Source of the DNA: Panax quinquefolius
Taxonomy: Eukaryota > Streptophyta > Magnoliopsida > Apiales > Araliaceae
Assembly (NCBI GenBank): GCA_020205615.1
Contig: CM035169.1
Coordinates: 17,181,258 to 17,245,257, forward strand
Reading direction: 5' to 3'
DNA: 64,000 nt
The position numbers were made by a program, and so were the translations under genes. The notes beneath the pieces were generated by a model, which searched no databases, had not been told where the DNA came from, and saw only the letters and a list, made by a program, of their open reading frames with translations. This document shows positions 11,395 to 23,900 of the stretch, one piece after another. Each line of letters begins with the position of its first letter. The stretch's first letter is position 1.

Positions 11395-13339
11395 ACAGGT
11401 GTCCAATTATTTTAGAAGGTAAATAAGCTGCCTCCCTAATCTTAAGACACGTGGCCTATGCTTTCCGATGCAGCAATTCTTGCAAATATGTGAAAGAGAA
11501 CCTTGGACATGAATTTAAAAATGGAATCTTTCATAGCAAAATAAATTTAATACTTGTACAAATTTAATTTTGAAATTTGACTATATTCTAATAATAAAAG
11601 TCACTGGAAAATTTATTCAAGTGGCGAGTTTGTCATAATTAAGTGTAGCTTTAAAAAGGCATTCATAGTGCTTAGAAATGCATACATTTGTATCTGTGTC
11701 TTTCTATGTCCATTTCAAATTGACATGTGATTATTAATCCTTATGACCATAAGTTATTTCTATTAAAATAAAGTAAAAATGTTGCAACCATAGGACGCTT
11801 GTTGTGCTTATAATATATGTAGACTGTATCTATGATATCAAATATTAACAAATTTCTTCAGTGTTGAATGTTTCCTTGTCATGTTCTTGTCTTCCTTTTA
11901 TGTCAGGTAGTCATGTCCATTAGCTTCATAGATTACAGGGAGTAGTCTAAATTTTTCCAAGAAAATGGAATGATATTATAAGACTCTAGCTTGCGATGAA
12001 TACAATCTTTGCAAAGGTTGAATATCAGATAGATCCAATTATTGAGGTGAGGTCATAATTGTTATCCTCCATGCGTCTAAGAGAGAATTTCTACAACTTT
12101 TATTTATTTTGAATAACACTATGATCCCATTTGATTTCATGCCTTTTCTATTTACAGTATCTTTTTTCTTTGAAAAAATTATGTTTATGCAGAAGTGTAA
12201 AGCAAAGGGATTGTTTACTCTGGGATCAATTGTAAGATGAAATGAAGGTCTAAATGTGCAAGATTGTTTACCAGCTTGTGGTACTAAACTATTCTACTGG
12301 CGGTAGGTCAGTTTGTGTTATATGATGTATGTTGATGTGCTGATCAAATAAATAATAAGGTATGTATGCATGCTTTATATTTTTCAGCTATAGTTTTCCT
12401 CAGTGATGAAATTAAGTGTTGTCGTTTTTTCAGCTATACTATTTGCAACTTGTCATATGACTCTTTTGATTCATTAGCAACTGTTTCAAAGCATCTGTTA
12501 TTACCATTATTTGTTTTTTGGGGTCAATGCCGAATTCTTGAGCTGACTTCCACTGTCTTCTGTCTTAGTTTTCCATCGATCTCCAGGGTTTTGCCGGATT
12601 CGTGTTCTGGGTCCGTCCGGATAAAAAGCAAAATATACTACAAATTGAAGCAGGATGAATCATGAACACTGCCTTCATTTTGCTAAATGAATATCAACAC
12701 CAAAGTAGACGTGACAAAACAGTGAAACCTACCGAAAATTAATTATGTATTGTATTTTTAGACTATAATATAAAGTGACGTGAGATTTCAAACATGTCAT
12801 TATAGACATTTATAACTAATATTAGAAATAAATTTAACAATTAAAATCATCCTTATATATATATAATATTTTAAAACAAAAATGTCTAAAAAAATTGTAA
12901 ATAAAATTATTTATATGGAGAGGAGAGAGTATTTATTATTATTATTATTATTATGCATGAAATATAACTGAAAAAAAAATAATACTAGTACAGTAAAACT
13001 TCTATATAAGAATATTTTTGGGAACAAATTAATTGTATTCTAATTGAGAGGATATAATTAAATAGATGTATTAGTACAAAAAATATTTTTTGAACACTCA
13101 AAAGTATCAACTTTAACAAAAATAACTGTAAGAACCCGTTAAAATTATTATTCCAAAAATATTTATGTAAAATTGTGCACATAGTATTTATAGAATATTC
13201 AATAGAAAAAAATTAAAAGACGACATAAATTATTTAGACTTTTTCAAACTAGAATGTATAAGATTCAAACTCTGCATAAGTGCAAAATTTTTTATAGGTA
13301 AATGTAGTTTTTAAAATTATTTTGTCACTTATATCAATG

Positions 13340-13394
<55 letters not shown>

Positions 13395-14064
13395 AAATTA
13401 TAATTATATAAAGGTATATTTTTTTAATACAAAATTTAAAAATATATAATAATTTAGAAATTATTCCTATTTATAACTGGTGATCAATTTTTTTTATAAT
13501 ATAATAGATATTATTCTTATATAGAAATTTTATGTAATATACAATATACAGAAACAACAAAATAGCTTAGCTTGCGATGAGATCCACTAATCTATGACGG
13601 TGCGGTGCTCGAAAGAGTAGAGCCAAAATTAGCTAAACTGTAATTCAGTCAATTAGGCCATAATCAGTGCCCCACCGTCACAAGTAGTATCAAATCATTA
13701 ACAAATAAATACTACGACTCCCTAACATAGCAAGTAGGTCTCATTTCCAGCTGTAAAATATAAAGTGTCCAGAAAATATACTCACTTAAGTCACAGAATC
13801 GGTTGACGCTACAGTATTCCGCCATCACATGCAATCAGGACCCACCGCAATTACTCACATAAATACAGACTGTTTTCTTACCGTTTGCAATTTTTGTTTG
13901 TTTCATAAATGCATGGCCCCCACCCAGATGTCGAACCTTCTTTAATCCTTATGCTCCTCATCTACACGTTAACACCTCTACTTATACACTCTCATCTATT
14001 TTCACTTCCACAACATTGCCATCACCATCTTCATATTCTCTCTATACTCTTTCTAGAATTAGCC
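11395..14064. other. Intergenic, SRFR1 remnant to AGP gene
   Basis: No gene recognised. The first kilobase may contain old 3' UTR of SRFR1. A 99-codon frame at 12366-12665 resembles nothing I know and looks fortuitous. From 12740 to 13560 the DNA is extremely AT-rich. The AGP upstream region (about 13800-14064) is richer in C and T and has no clear TATA box. Confidence 0.5.
13342..13394. repeat. Compound (AT)n(GT)n microsatellite
   Basis: About 20 AT units run directly into about 7 GT units. Confidence 0.9.
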
Positions 14065-15173
14065 ATGGATCGGAAGGGTGCTTTTGCCTTTGCATTTATC
14101 TGCATTATAGTAGCCAGCGTCGGAGGTCAGTCCCCCGCTGCGGCTCCGACTAAATCTCTACCTGCCACGGTGGCGACTCCTGCTGCATCGCCTACGACAG
14201 CGGCGGCTCCTACCAAACCTAAAGCTGTTGCTCCGGTGACGGCTCCTATTTCGGCACCGCCGACAACGATTTCAATAACTCCAGCTGCGGCTCCTGTATC
14301 AGCTCCACCGACACCAGTTGTAAAGGCTCCTGCACCGACACCAATTATAAAGGCTCCTGTATCAGCACCACCAGCTAAGGCACCCGTTAGCGCACCGCCT
14401 GCTCCGGTTCCGGTCAGCTCTCCTCCAGTGCCTCCGCCTACGGAGTCTCTTCCAGTTCCTGCACCGGAGAGTCCTCCGGCTCCTGAATCTGCTCCGCCTG
14501 CGTCGGTTCCTGCTCCTGCTCCGAGCAAGAAGAAGAGCAAGGGCAAAAAGTCCCATGCGCCTGCTCCGGCATTGCTTGGCCCACCTGCACCTCCTACCGG
14601 AGCTCCCTCACCTAGTCAAGATGCGGAAGCGCCTGCTCCATCACTTGCCGACGAGGTACGTTTCAATTCCTCATTTCTATTTTTAATTCAAGTCTAACAC
14701 ACATCATAATTGCACATACAGATCTGGGGAAAAAAAATTCACTTCCTAACTAATTTAAGTTGTTTATCTTAATAGTGGTACTTAGGAAGTGATCATCTTT
14801 GGATTTTCTGAAGCTTAACTTCCATATTTTTGTACATTATTTAATTTATAAAGAAGTGCATTAAAGTTATCAATTTGATTTAAATCTGAGTTGTAAGACG
14901 AACCAAATCATAAATGCACGCATATTTAGTGCATGTTAGTCAGACATTACTAATTAACTAGTACTCCCATAACACGACTAGTTCAACTTGGTTGTAGATT
15001 AAACTAATTAATCAGTCTTAATTGCCGCTAAGTGTTTGGATTAATAATAATTAATGGAGTATGAATTTGTGTGGAACAAAATGCAGAGCGGAGCAGATAG
15101 TTTGAAGTGCGTGGTACAGAAGGTGGTCGGAAGCTTGGTATTGGGATGGGCTGTGTTTGGATGCCTCTTCTAG
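14065..15173 (+). CDS. Lysine-rich classical arabinogalactan protein (AGP17/18/19 type), two exons
   Basis: Exons 14065-14655 and 15087-15173 (intron 14656-15086, GT..AG, phase 0) encode 225 aa. Residues 1-21 are a signal peptide (MDRKGAFAFAFICIIVASVGG). Residues 22-154 are almost entirely Ala, Pro, Ser, Thr and Val in AP, SP, TP and VP arrangements, the substrate for prolyl hydroxylation and arabinogalactan glycosylation. A basic patch KKKSKGKK at 155-162 defines the lysine-rich subclass, followed by APAPALLGPPAPP. The second exon gives SGADSLKCVV and a hydrophobic tail (about 206-225) ending in a stop, the pattern of a GPI-anchor signal, so the product should be held on the outer plasma membrane. 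The ATG at 13909 is in frame but would bury the signal peptide, so 14065 was chosen. AGPs of this class are implicated in growth and cell-wall signalling. Confidence 0.88.
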
Positions 15174-15816
15174 AGATCTGTCATTTGTTTTGTCCCCCCA
15201 TGTGTTTGGTTTAATTTGATATTTGTGGCAGTAGCAAGTAATTATTATTGACCTCAAGTCACGGAGCTGTATTTTTATCTCTCTGCCGCATTGGCCTTTT
15301 TTAATTCTTTGGGGAACGAATCTTTTTAGCATATCACTTTTTCCGTTACTATTATTATCACTCCATTATTTTGTTTTGTTTATTCATTTCTTTAGTTTTG
15401 TTATGATTGAATCAGATTACATGATTTACAATTAACTTTAGATCTAGAGTAGTTTTTTTCTACCGACTGTCAAAATAAAATATCATTGCAGCATTCTCAT
15501 TACTACCTGTACTGTACACGTTTAAAGAAAATTAAAACTAAAAGAAGCAGCCTTGGAGCAATTTACAACTAACAAAATTAACTGCAACAAAGTACTCATT
15601 CCCTGCAAATTTACTTTTCCAAATTTAAATATACGTGTCTTCTCTACATAACTAATCTTAACTATTTTACTATCATCTTGTTTGTTTTAATTAATTGTGC
15701 TTTCAATATCAAAATTTATGATGTCACTTCCTCCGATGTTTGACATGTTATTAACAAATTTTTTTTTAATAAGGTTAAATGATGAGGGTACTATTAGAAC
15801 AATAAGGAGAGAACTA
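15174..15816. other. Downstream of the AGP gene, nothing recognised
   Basis: AT-rich 3' flank with T runs. No open frame of interest. Confidence 0.5.
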
Positions 15817-15952
15817 CTCCATCCGTATTCCGTCCTAGTTTTATTTGTTTTTAGAGAGAAATTTTTCTTCTTTTTTTATTTGTGGCTTTGTAGATTTCAA
15901 GAAACATTAAATGCTTAATTTTCTATATTATCTTTTATGATTAAAAGTTAAT
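15817..15952. mobile_element. Stowaway-like end into which the Mutator-like element inserted
   Basis: CTCCATCCGTATTCCGTCC next to TA resembles a Stowaway-class end. The sequence seems to be cut at the target site of the MULE (15953-17963) and to go on at about 17973-18080, whose motif ATTAGAAAGTTAATATTGAA is close to one at 52200-52245 that also follows a CTCCATCCGTCCC end. No right-hand inverted repeat was found, so the family is uncertain. Confidence 0.3.
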
Positions 15953-17963
15953 GACTAAAAGACAATTTGAATTTCTAAACTTTCTACATCTACGTTGACT
16001 TTTGCACCCCAAATGTAAAAAAGTATAAAGATATCTGCAAACTTCAATTAAACGTAACAAAAATATACTTTCTTGACTTAACCTTAGGTCAAAGTGACCA
16101 CTAAAAAAACACGTGCATTTGAAAGGGTATTAAAGTCTTTTTCACATCTTCTTCTTCATCAACTAATTCTCTCCCCTGTTTCTTCACTAAACAACCAAAC
16201 CAATTTCATGAGCTCTCAAGTGCTTTGAAAACAAAACAAAAACCTATTATTACAAGCATTGAATTACATGTATAACTCTATACTAAGCCACAACACATAC
16301 AATCTCACAATATGAAAAGACACATGTCAAGGCCATAAATACTCTGTTGCTTTCACTTTGAAACTAATAAGATTTTCGACTTCTTAGCTTTCCTGGGTGT
16401 ATTAGAATTCGAAGAAGCAGTATTTACTGGCTTCAAAGGACCTAACAAACAATGCCCCAATATTCTCAACGCCGGCTGTAAAAGCTCCCAAGGAAGTGGA
16501 ATTCTGACCCCTTTTGAAACCCCAACAGAACTTTCATTCTCATTAATAGCCAAATTACCCATTTCTTCAACAACATCATCCACTTCTTCTACCCTAATTT
16601 CATTAGAAAAATTGTTAATTTCGTCGAATTCAGACTTACAAGGGCAGTCTTGGCCCGCACAACCGGATGCAAATTTATAAAAATCCAATTTTGACCAACT
16701 GGGCATTTGGGATATTTGCTTATAGTAACAATCAAAGGCAACGCCAACAATGGTATTTCACTGTGAAAGAGGAACAAATTGTGTCCTCCACTTGTTTTGG
16801 GTCATGCTTCTCAGCACCATTCTGCCCATAAATTGCTCCGGGATGCAAATTATCACCTCCTTGAAATTCATTGCCATCCTTCTCATCCAATTCAATCCTC
16901 ATCACAACCCCTTCCACTGTGTCCTCAATTTGTTCCTCTTTCTCCCCATCCATCATAACTTCTCTTCTAAAGCCCAGTCGTCATTGTTCTTTCAGATCCA
17001 CAATTAAAATCTGAAGACTTCTTCTTCTTGATTTTCATCAGACAAGATTGTTCCATATTCCAACATAAAAGATGATGTTGGGCTGAAAAGTAACTTGCTC
17101 ATGAGCTTTTCGGTGCAAGCATAGCTTGCGAAAACAAGTCAAATGGAACTGAACACGCAAACCCAAGCGTAGTAAAAATCACTGGTGGAGGAAGAACCAG
17201 TGGTGCAGATGAGATTATAACAGCAGTGATCACAACCTTTTTTCCTAGCCATAGTCCCTTGTTTAATATCCAACTGACCTTACCATTACTCTGTTTTGAA
17301 TTAGAATGTTCTTCTATTTTCCATTCCACATCTGGATCCATCATGTTGAAACAATCACAATATTATCATCACTTCTAAAATTCAATCAAAATAACCCATG
17401 TCACTAAAAAATCATTCTTTGAGACTCCGAATGGACATGCAATTAACATTAGTGATTTCACTGTGATTTGGGGCTCTAACGGAGGACTGAGAATTATAAT
17501 TTTCAGAGTAGAGCCAGGGTTAGGATTCGATTTGGGTTTTCAGCGCCGGAGCCGGAATTGGGGGAGGAGAGAGAAATGGAGATAGCGGAGTAGGCGGGGA
17601 AGGATGAGAGGAGGGAGCAGGCGAGGTGGTCAGAGTCGGCGAGGGATGAGATAGAGAGAGAAGGGTCGGCGAGGAGGAGATATGAGAGGAAATGAATTCG
17701 AGAGCGAGCTTTGGAGATGGAGAATGTGGGTTTAACAGAGAGAAGGATGAGAATTGTGTGAAATAAATGTAAATTTCCAAGTTTACCCCTCTGTACTAAA
17801 TATTACAGCTTTAACCAGCCACTTTTGACCGGTTAAGTGAAAAAAGTATGATTTTTGTTACGTATAATTGAAGTTTTGGGTGTCTTGAAATTACTTTTTT
17901 TCGATTTGGAGTCTGAAAAGCAACACGAAGTGTAAAGTTTAGGGTGCAAATTGTCTTTTAGTC
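15953..17963. mobile_element. Mutator-like element carrying gene fragments (Pack-MULE type)
   Basis: The ends are long imperfect inverted repeats of about 190 bp: the left begins GACTAAAAGACAATTTG (15953), the right ends CAAATTGTCTTTTAGTC (17963). Inner blocks also match, for example CTTCAATTAAACGTAACAAA on the left against the reverse complement of the right at 17855-17875. The element is flanked by AAAGTTAAT (15944-15952) and AAAGTTGAT (17964-17972), a 9 bp target duplication with one mismatch, as expected for MULEs. There is no transposase. The interior carries coding-like sequence on the minus strand (16353-17344) that looks captured from cellular genes, so the element is non-autonomous. 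The same terminal sequence occurs in the small element at 27243-27505. Confidence 0.75.
16353..17344 (-). pseudogene. Captured, frameshifted gene fragments inside the MULE
   Basis: Three minus-strand open stretches lie in tandem. 17344-17099 begins MMDPDVEWKIEEHSNSKQ and has a hydrophobic stretch (GKKVVITAVIISSAPLVLPP, then IFTTLGFACSVPF), like small plant membrane proteins of unknown function. After a likely one-base loss near 17130 another frame continues SYACTEKLMSKLL to a stop at about 17010. 16956-16732 is an acidic stretch (MMDGEKEEQIEDTVEG). 16706-16353 contains IPLPWELLQPALRILGHCLL, which I tentatively relate to plant hyccin-like proteins, and ends in a Lys-rich tail. The frames do not join, so no complete product is expected. 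Two different donor genes seem likely, but parentage was judged from memory. Confidence 0.5.
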
Positions 17964-17972
17964 AAAGTTGAT

Positions 17973-19131
17973 TTATTTCTATATCATCTTTTCAATAAAT
18001 ATTAGAAAGTTAATATTGAAATTTTATATTCAATTTAGTCATTAAGACAAAACATTAATTGCATTTCTTAATTTATATATATGTATAACTTTAACACTCG
18101 GAAAACAGGATTTATTAATTCCGGAATTTGTCTGAATCTGAAAGTTATCACTTAGTCATGGCTGAATCCAATTAAGTCGGTAGTCTTTCAGTGGGAGATG
18201 AGACGAGACGGGAATGATAGAGTAGATTTGAACTCCAAATCAAATCAAATCATTGTGGTCACTCTGGTAAAGTGTACGGTAACACTTGATATGATACATG
18301 AGTGTTGTATTTAATCTGTATAGAAGAAAAGCAGGGTAGAGCGAAATAAGAGGATCTAATTAATATGGGGATTGGGGACTACCTCCTCGTGTTTATCCTC
18401 CAAAACAAGCATAGCCTTCGGCTTCCACCACTCCCAAGTCCCACCCACATTAAATGCCTCCTATTTGTACGTTCTTCTTCTTCTTCTTCTTTCGTTTTCT
18501 TATTCCTTTCAGTTCTTCTTCGGAAGCAATTTCACGAAGGAATAGTATCATTTCTTTTAGCAGCGCCAGCACTAAGAACTACGAGGAGGGGTTGAACATG
18601 TGACCTAGCGATTATTAGGCTGCCAAAAAAGTAGGGTAGGGTGCCTCAAATTCCTCTCTACTTGCATTTTATTAATCAGTGCAAGTTGGTACGAGAGAAT
18701 CTTCTAAGAGTGAAGTAAGTAATATAGAGGCTAGTTCACTTAAAATAAGAAATATAAAGTAGGCAACACTTGCATTCTTAAAATAATGAGAGTACAGGAC
18801 AAACTAATTAGTAAGTAGCAATATTTAATTAGAGAGAACCTTTGATCTACAAGCCAGAAGGGGACCTCGTCTTTCTGTAACCTAAAGAGTAAACAAGACT
18901 AAGAGGTCTCCATTCCCACTCCCATCTACACCCAACTTACACCGGATCTGTACAGAGCCGCACATTTTTCTTATTATACTCTTTAGATTCCCTCTTAAGC
19001 ACACTAAAACAAAACCTTCTCACTTGAATAATAATACTACGTACATTAATGGAAAGTTCTCCCTCTGTATAGTTATATAAATGCATGTATGTATATATAG
19101 ATCAGTTTCCATAAAAGTCCTTCAGCATTAG
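17973..19131. other. Between the MULE and the GASA gene
   Basis: 17973-18080 seems to be the second half of the element split by the MULE. A CTT microsatellite lies at about 18474-18492 within a 76-codon frame (18365-18595) with no recognisable domain. The rest is presumed GASA upstream sequence. Confidence 0.4.
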
Positions 19132-19139
19132 TATAAATA
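19132..19139 (+). promoter_or_regulatory. Candidate TATA box of the GASA gene
   Basis: TATAAATA lies 134 bp before the start codon, a normal distance. A second candidate, TATATAA, lies at 19074-19080. The choice between them is inference. Confidence 0.4.
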
Positions 19140-19272
19140 TTCTAGTAATGGCATAACCTAGTACATCTCATCAGACCATCTATTCTCTAGTGTTTTAATC
19201 CATTCAAGCAGGCCACTTTAAATCAACACTCTTTTCTGCCACCATTACCTGCTAGGCGCTAGCTAAAAAAAG

Positions 19273-19610
19273 ATGAAGCTCGGTCTTGCAGTTTTTCTCA
19301 TCGTTTCGCTCACTTTCAGCTCCTATTTCCTTCAATCCACCATGGCTGATACAAGTAAGATCAGTTTTCACCTCCTCTTTCCTTGTATCTTTTTTTTTTG
19401 TGTTTTAAATATTATTGGAATTAAGGTTTCTGTGATACCAAATGCGCGGTGAGGTGCAGCAAAGCAGGAGTAGCAAAACGGTGCCTGACCTACTGTGGGA
19501 TATGCTGCCAAATGTGCAACTGTGTTCCTTCGGGGACATACGGAAACAAGTCAGAGTGCCCTTGCTACAGAGACATGTTGAACTCCAAAGGCAAAACCAA
19601 GTGCCCTTGA
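19273..19610 (+). CDS. GASA/snakin family cysteine-rich secreted peptide, two exons
   Basis: Exons 19273-19354 and 19426-19610 (short intron 19355-19425, GT..AG, phase 1) encode 88 aa. Residues 1-25 are a hydrophobic signal peptide. The mature part is the GASA domain with exactly 12 cysteines at 30, 34, 38, 47, 51, 54, 55, 58, 60, 72, 74 and 87, including the family hallmarks [17 protein letters not shown] and a C-terminal KCP. Such peptides are secreted to the apoplast, are often gibberellin-responsive, and act in growth, redox balance or antimicrobial defence. The very short spacer between signal peptide and Cys-rich domain is usual for the smaller snakin-type members. The Met at residue 24 is too late to be the start because it would lose the signal peptide. 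Confidence 0.92.
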
Positions 19611-20961
19611 AATTTTCTCACTCCCGCAGTCCTGCATGCACAAGCACCAATTAAGGAGCACAACCCTTTTTGTTTTTTTGTTTTTAATTTTATGATCCCC
19701 ACATTTGTTGCTTAGGCAGTATTTGTTGGTGCTGAATAAGTGGGAGCCACTTTTCACTTTCAATCATCAACCTGTATCGTACGCTTTTGTTCCTCATGTT
19801 CTGCAACTAGTTTATAGGGGAAAACCCTTCATTACAAATATCTGCTATCTGAATATTATTTTGTCATCTTTAGTCTAATCTTAAATAGATCATAAGTGCT
19901 CTGGAGGCTTTGCTACCCTATCTATGGAAACTTTACTAATTTCCATGCCAATTAATAAATCCGAACTGGAAACATTGGATTTTTAATGCCATTTGTCAAA
20001 TGTCGAGTCACTGGGTACAAAATCTGCAACCCTTTACCACCCATTCCAACTATCAAGGAGCTGTACTAATTAGGTTAGACTAGTTGAGACAATTTCATTT
20101 TCCTTCTTATATTCCTTATTACACAGAGAAGCTCTTAATTTAGTGCTAAAAATGGCTATGGCGTTTAACTAACAAAACTTCTCTTAATTTGGAAAGGTTC
20201 TTACAATGTTTTAAGCCCAGGCCAAGCAGCAAGAAACTGGGTAGAAGCAGCTTAAGATGATTTCAAACATGCAAAAACAATTGATCCATTTTATGGATTG
20301 CGATTCGGCACAAGGGTCGAGCAAAGAGCCGGTAGGTTGTCTGGCAGTTCAGAATCACCATGAGCATTTCCCTAGCAGATTAATCTTTCCATTTAGAATA
20401 ATGCAAAATGCAATAATACCTATTTGCTGCAGGGAGGTGAATCTTTATCAATTTTTCTTGCCTCTTTTTAAATTCACCAAGGACAAATGTTAGCAGGTCT
20501 AGCACCAAGTAATTCCAACTACTCCCATCACCAAGGACAAATGTAACTCAAAATACTGTAGGCTGTTTATTTTATTCCACTAATCTGCCCAGAGGAGGTG
20601 GGAGGAGGGAGGGGTTTTGGGGGAGGGAGACCGGAAGATGAAGAAAGTAATTTTCTTGAAACGAGAGTAAAATATTAACTCAAATTTTCTTTAGAATATA
20701 ATTCATTTGCCTGCCAGTTGCATTACAAAAGATGCTAAATTAAATTTTACATGTACAAAGTTTTTCTAACATTTCACAAAGTTACTTAGGACAGCCCAAT
20801 CAACCCTCCATAAATCATTTTTTCATCGTGGTCTTTTGACAAATCAATTACACATTATAGAACGACAACATTCATGTGCAATATTTGTAAAATCAAATTT
20901 ACACAGTATAATATAATCTTACTTCAAACTAGTAGATAACATCCAAAACTCACTTTCAGTG
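19611..20961. other. Intergenic between convergent GASA and PUB4-like genes
   Basis: It holds the 3' ends of both genes. No other gene recognised. A purine-rich tract lies at 20593-20640 (see the separate entry). Confidence 0.5.
20600..20627 (+). other. G-rich tract with G-quadruplex pattern
   Basis: Five runs of three or more G (at 20600, 20607, 20611, 20619 and 20625) with loops of 1 to 4 bases fit the canonical G4 pattern on the plus strand. It lies about 340 bp past the PUB4-like stop codon, on the strand opposite to that gene. Confidence 0.5.
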
Positions 20962-23900
20962 TTATCCCCTCCCACCACTGGCATGTCGTTGGTTTCTAAA
21001 GTAGCTAAGAAGAGCTTGAGCCTGCAAAAATCCAAAATCTGAGTACACCCTACCTAAGAACTCAATATATAAAGTATTTATGAAAACATAGAATGGAAAG
21101 ATGAGAAGAACACCTTTTCTTTAGCTCTTGGGGTGCCGGACTGTGACAATGCTACTAATGGTGGGACAGCTCCTTCCTGGAGTACTGTATTGCAGAATCT
21201 ACTGCTGTTAGTGCAGAGTTGCAGAAGTGCAGCAGCTGCATTTTCCTTCCCTCTTGCAGATCCCAATTCAACAACCTCAACCAGAACAGGGATCCCTCCC
21301 TCTTGACCAATTGCTGCCCTCCCCTCGTGAATAGTAGCAAGATTTGACAAAACAGCAACTGCCTTGTCAACCATCCCTGCTGCAGGGTCCATCAACTCCA
21401 CAAGGTACTTCACAGCACCAGCCTGCACAATACGGGCCTTATTTTCGTGAAATATTGACAAGTTAAACAAAGCTGTGGCTGCATCTTTCTTCCCCCTAGG
21501 AGTTCCATTTCCCAATAAATCAACCAAAGGTTGGATTGCCCCTGATCTCCCAATCTTGACTTTGTTATCCTCGGTCACTGACAAACTAAAAAGTGTGGCA
21601 GCAGAGTTTTCCTTAGCCTCAGGGGTCCCTGACTCAAGGACATGAATCAGAGGTTCAATTGCATTAGCATTTGCTATAGCAGTCTTGTTGTTATCATTAA
21701 TAGACAAGTTGAGAAGTGCAGTGACTGCATTTTCCTGTATTTTTGCGTCTAGTGAATGGAGTAGATTAACCAACAAGGGAATGGCCCCACAGTTCGCAAT
21801 TACAATCCGATTATCCATGTTATGTCTTGCAAGTACCCGAAGTTCAGCTGTAGCATTTCTTTGTTCTTCAAGTGAAGTGCTCTTCAAGTCCTCAACCAGA
21901 TTCTGAATTTGGGTTTCAACCCCAGAAGGAATAGCCCTTGTTTCAGTAGCAGGAGAAGACACAATTCTAGGAACAAACCTATCAGAAGGCCGACGCCAGA
22001 TTGCCTGGGTTCGAGATCTTGTCCCAAATCGAGGCGAGAACTCAGGCTCTCTCTGTGAGGAAGACAAGTTAGCAGCAGACTGTGGCTCTGATGTAAGCTC
22101 CCCTGAAGCATCACTACTGTAGGCTGTCGCCTGTGAGGAGACCCCATTTCCATCAGCAGGAACTCGTTGCGAAAAGTTTGCATTAGAAAGTGTGCTGGAG
22201 GCTGAGGTAGTCCTATTATGGCCTTGAGAAGGCGGCTCATCAGTTTCTAAAGTACTAGGAAATTGTTTTCGTGATGGTGAAATGACTAGTTGAGCATTTA
22301 AATCTGAACTTCTATCTCCTGAGTCTGCTGACCTTTCTTCAGAACTTCTGAGGGAGAGTCTCTCCATGTCCAACCCATGCCCATTTCCAGCAACTCCAGA
22401 CAAGGAATCTTCTGAAGATGAACGGGGATGGGATGGAGAAGTTCCCTCTCTATGGGTTACGCTAGATGAGCTTAAGTTCTTTCCTGGCGAACCAGTGGAG
22501 TGAGTTGAATCCGGTGATGTGGGCTGGTTGCTCCTTGAATGAGCAATATTTGAATCCCGGGATGCACCAAACTCTGCATGTGCAAGAAGTGAAGAAGGCT
22601 GGTTCAAATTCATCGACTTCATGGGGTCAGGCAGCTTCACATTATTAGATTCACACCAATTTGCAATCAATGCCTTTACAGTGTAATTAGGAATAAGATT
22701 GGTGTGTGCCAAAAAATGTCGTGTCTTTGGGCAAACAGTGAGCCCAAGATCAATCCATTTCCGGATGAAAGCCCGCTCATATGTTTGTCCTGAAGCCACA
22801 ATTACAGGGTCTGTCATCAGCTCAAGTGACAGAGGGCAGCAGAAATCAGCAGGTATTGGAACAGGGTTATAGCTCTCGGATTGTTTCAGTAAAACAAGGC
22901 GCTCGTGCATGTGGATAACAAGAGCTATAATTTGATCAATATAGTCAACTTCACCATTTTTTTCAGCTTGTTCAGCATTCTCCTTCAACTTTTCAAGGGC
23001 CACAGCTTCAATTAGAAGCTCCTGGTTTGACCTTAAGCTCAAGCAATCTGTAATTTTTACCAGAGAATCTGAGCTGGGTCCAGAGCCCTCCACTTGATCC
23101 CTTAAAGCTTTTGTGATAACAGCTGATGCTTGTTCATAGTCCATATGCTTGACTATTTGTAGGCAGTGCTGCAATAAGTTGGCAAGCATAAAACATAAAA
23201 AAAGAAAGCTTTATATATATATATGTCTATGCGTGTGTCCTAGAAGTCTATGCGAAAGAGAAAGCCAAAAATTGGCAAAAATCTGAACATGGAAAATGTT
23301 GTATGATAAAACAATGTGAGACACGGATTTCCATTTTCCACTGAAAACAGTACAGTTATGGGGGTTTAAAGACATCACATATGCTTAACTTTTCTTTGGC
23401 AGTGCTGCACTAAGTTGTGAAGTATTCTTCCCTTTGTCCAGAAAAAAAGAGTGTAATTTTCTTTGAACATTGCAAAGGAAATGGTGCTTTGTTTTCCGGA
23501 CGAAGGTAGTATAAAACTTAAAAAAGGAAACTTAACCTAGATATACTTCTACCCTAGAAATATAAGTGAAAAGCTAGGGATATTGCAATATGTTTTATGA
23601 TATAGGCTTATTTTTCCATCGTAACAACATTATTGTGTGTTCAGGATCAGATTTTTAATGAAAAATTATTAGGGATAGCAGAAACTGAAATGCAAAATGA
23701 AGTTTAAATAAACAAGCTAACTACGAGAAAAGCTAGAAGCTGGCCTTTACCAATTTCTCAACTTATTTCATTTTGCGCTTTCAGTTGTTAACAAGTTATC
23801 CCAAACAACCCAGCTTATTTTTTTCTTGGTCCAAAGAGCTATAAGTTAATAAAATAAGCTAAAATCCCAAATGGGTGAATATTTATTAACAATCAATTAA

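Noticed and set aside
12366..12665. 99-codon plus-strand frame downstream of the SRFR1 remnant
   Set aside because: No recognisable domain, AT-rich composition and no splice context; probably fortuitous.
14127..14546. 139-codon Gly/Ala-rich open frame on the minus strand
   Set aside because: It is the antisense of the Pro/Ala-rich AGP coding region; the bias of the real gene keeps the reverse frame open.
18365..18595. 76-codon plus-strand frame
   Set aside because: Driven by a CTT repeat; no domain, no splice context, no similarity I recognise.
23169..23189. Met start for the PUB4-like protein at 23189
   Set aside because: The seven extra residues are intron; TTGCAG precedes the conserved coding sequence, and two upstream coding exons join in frame.
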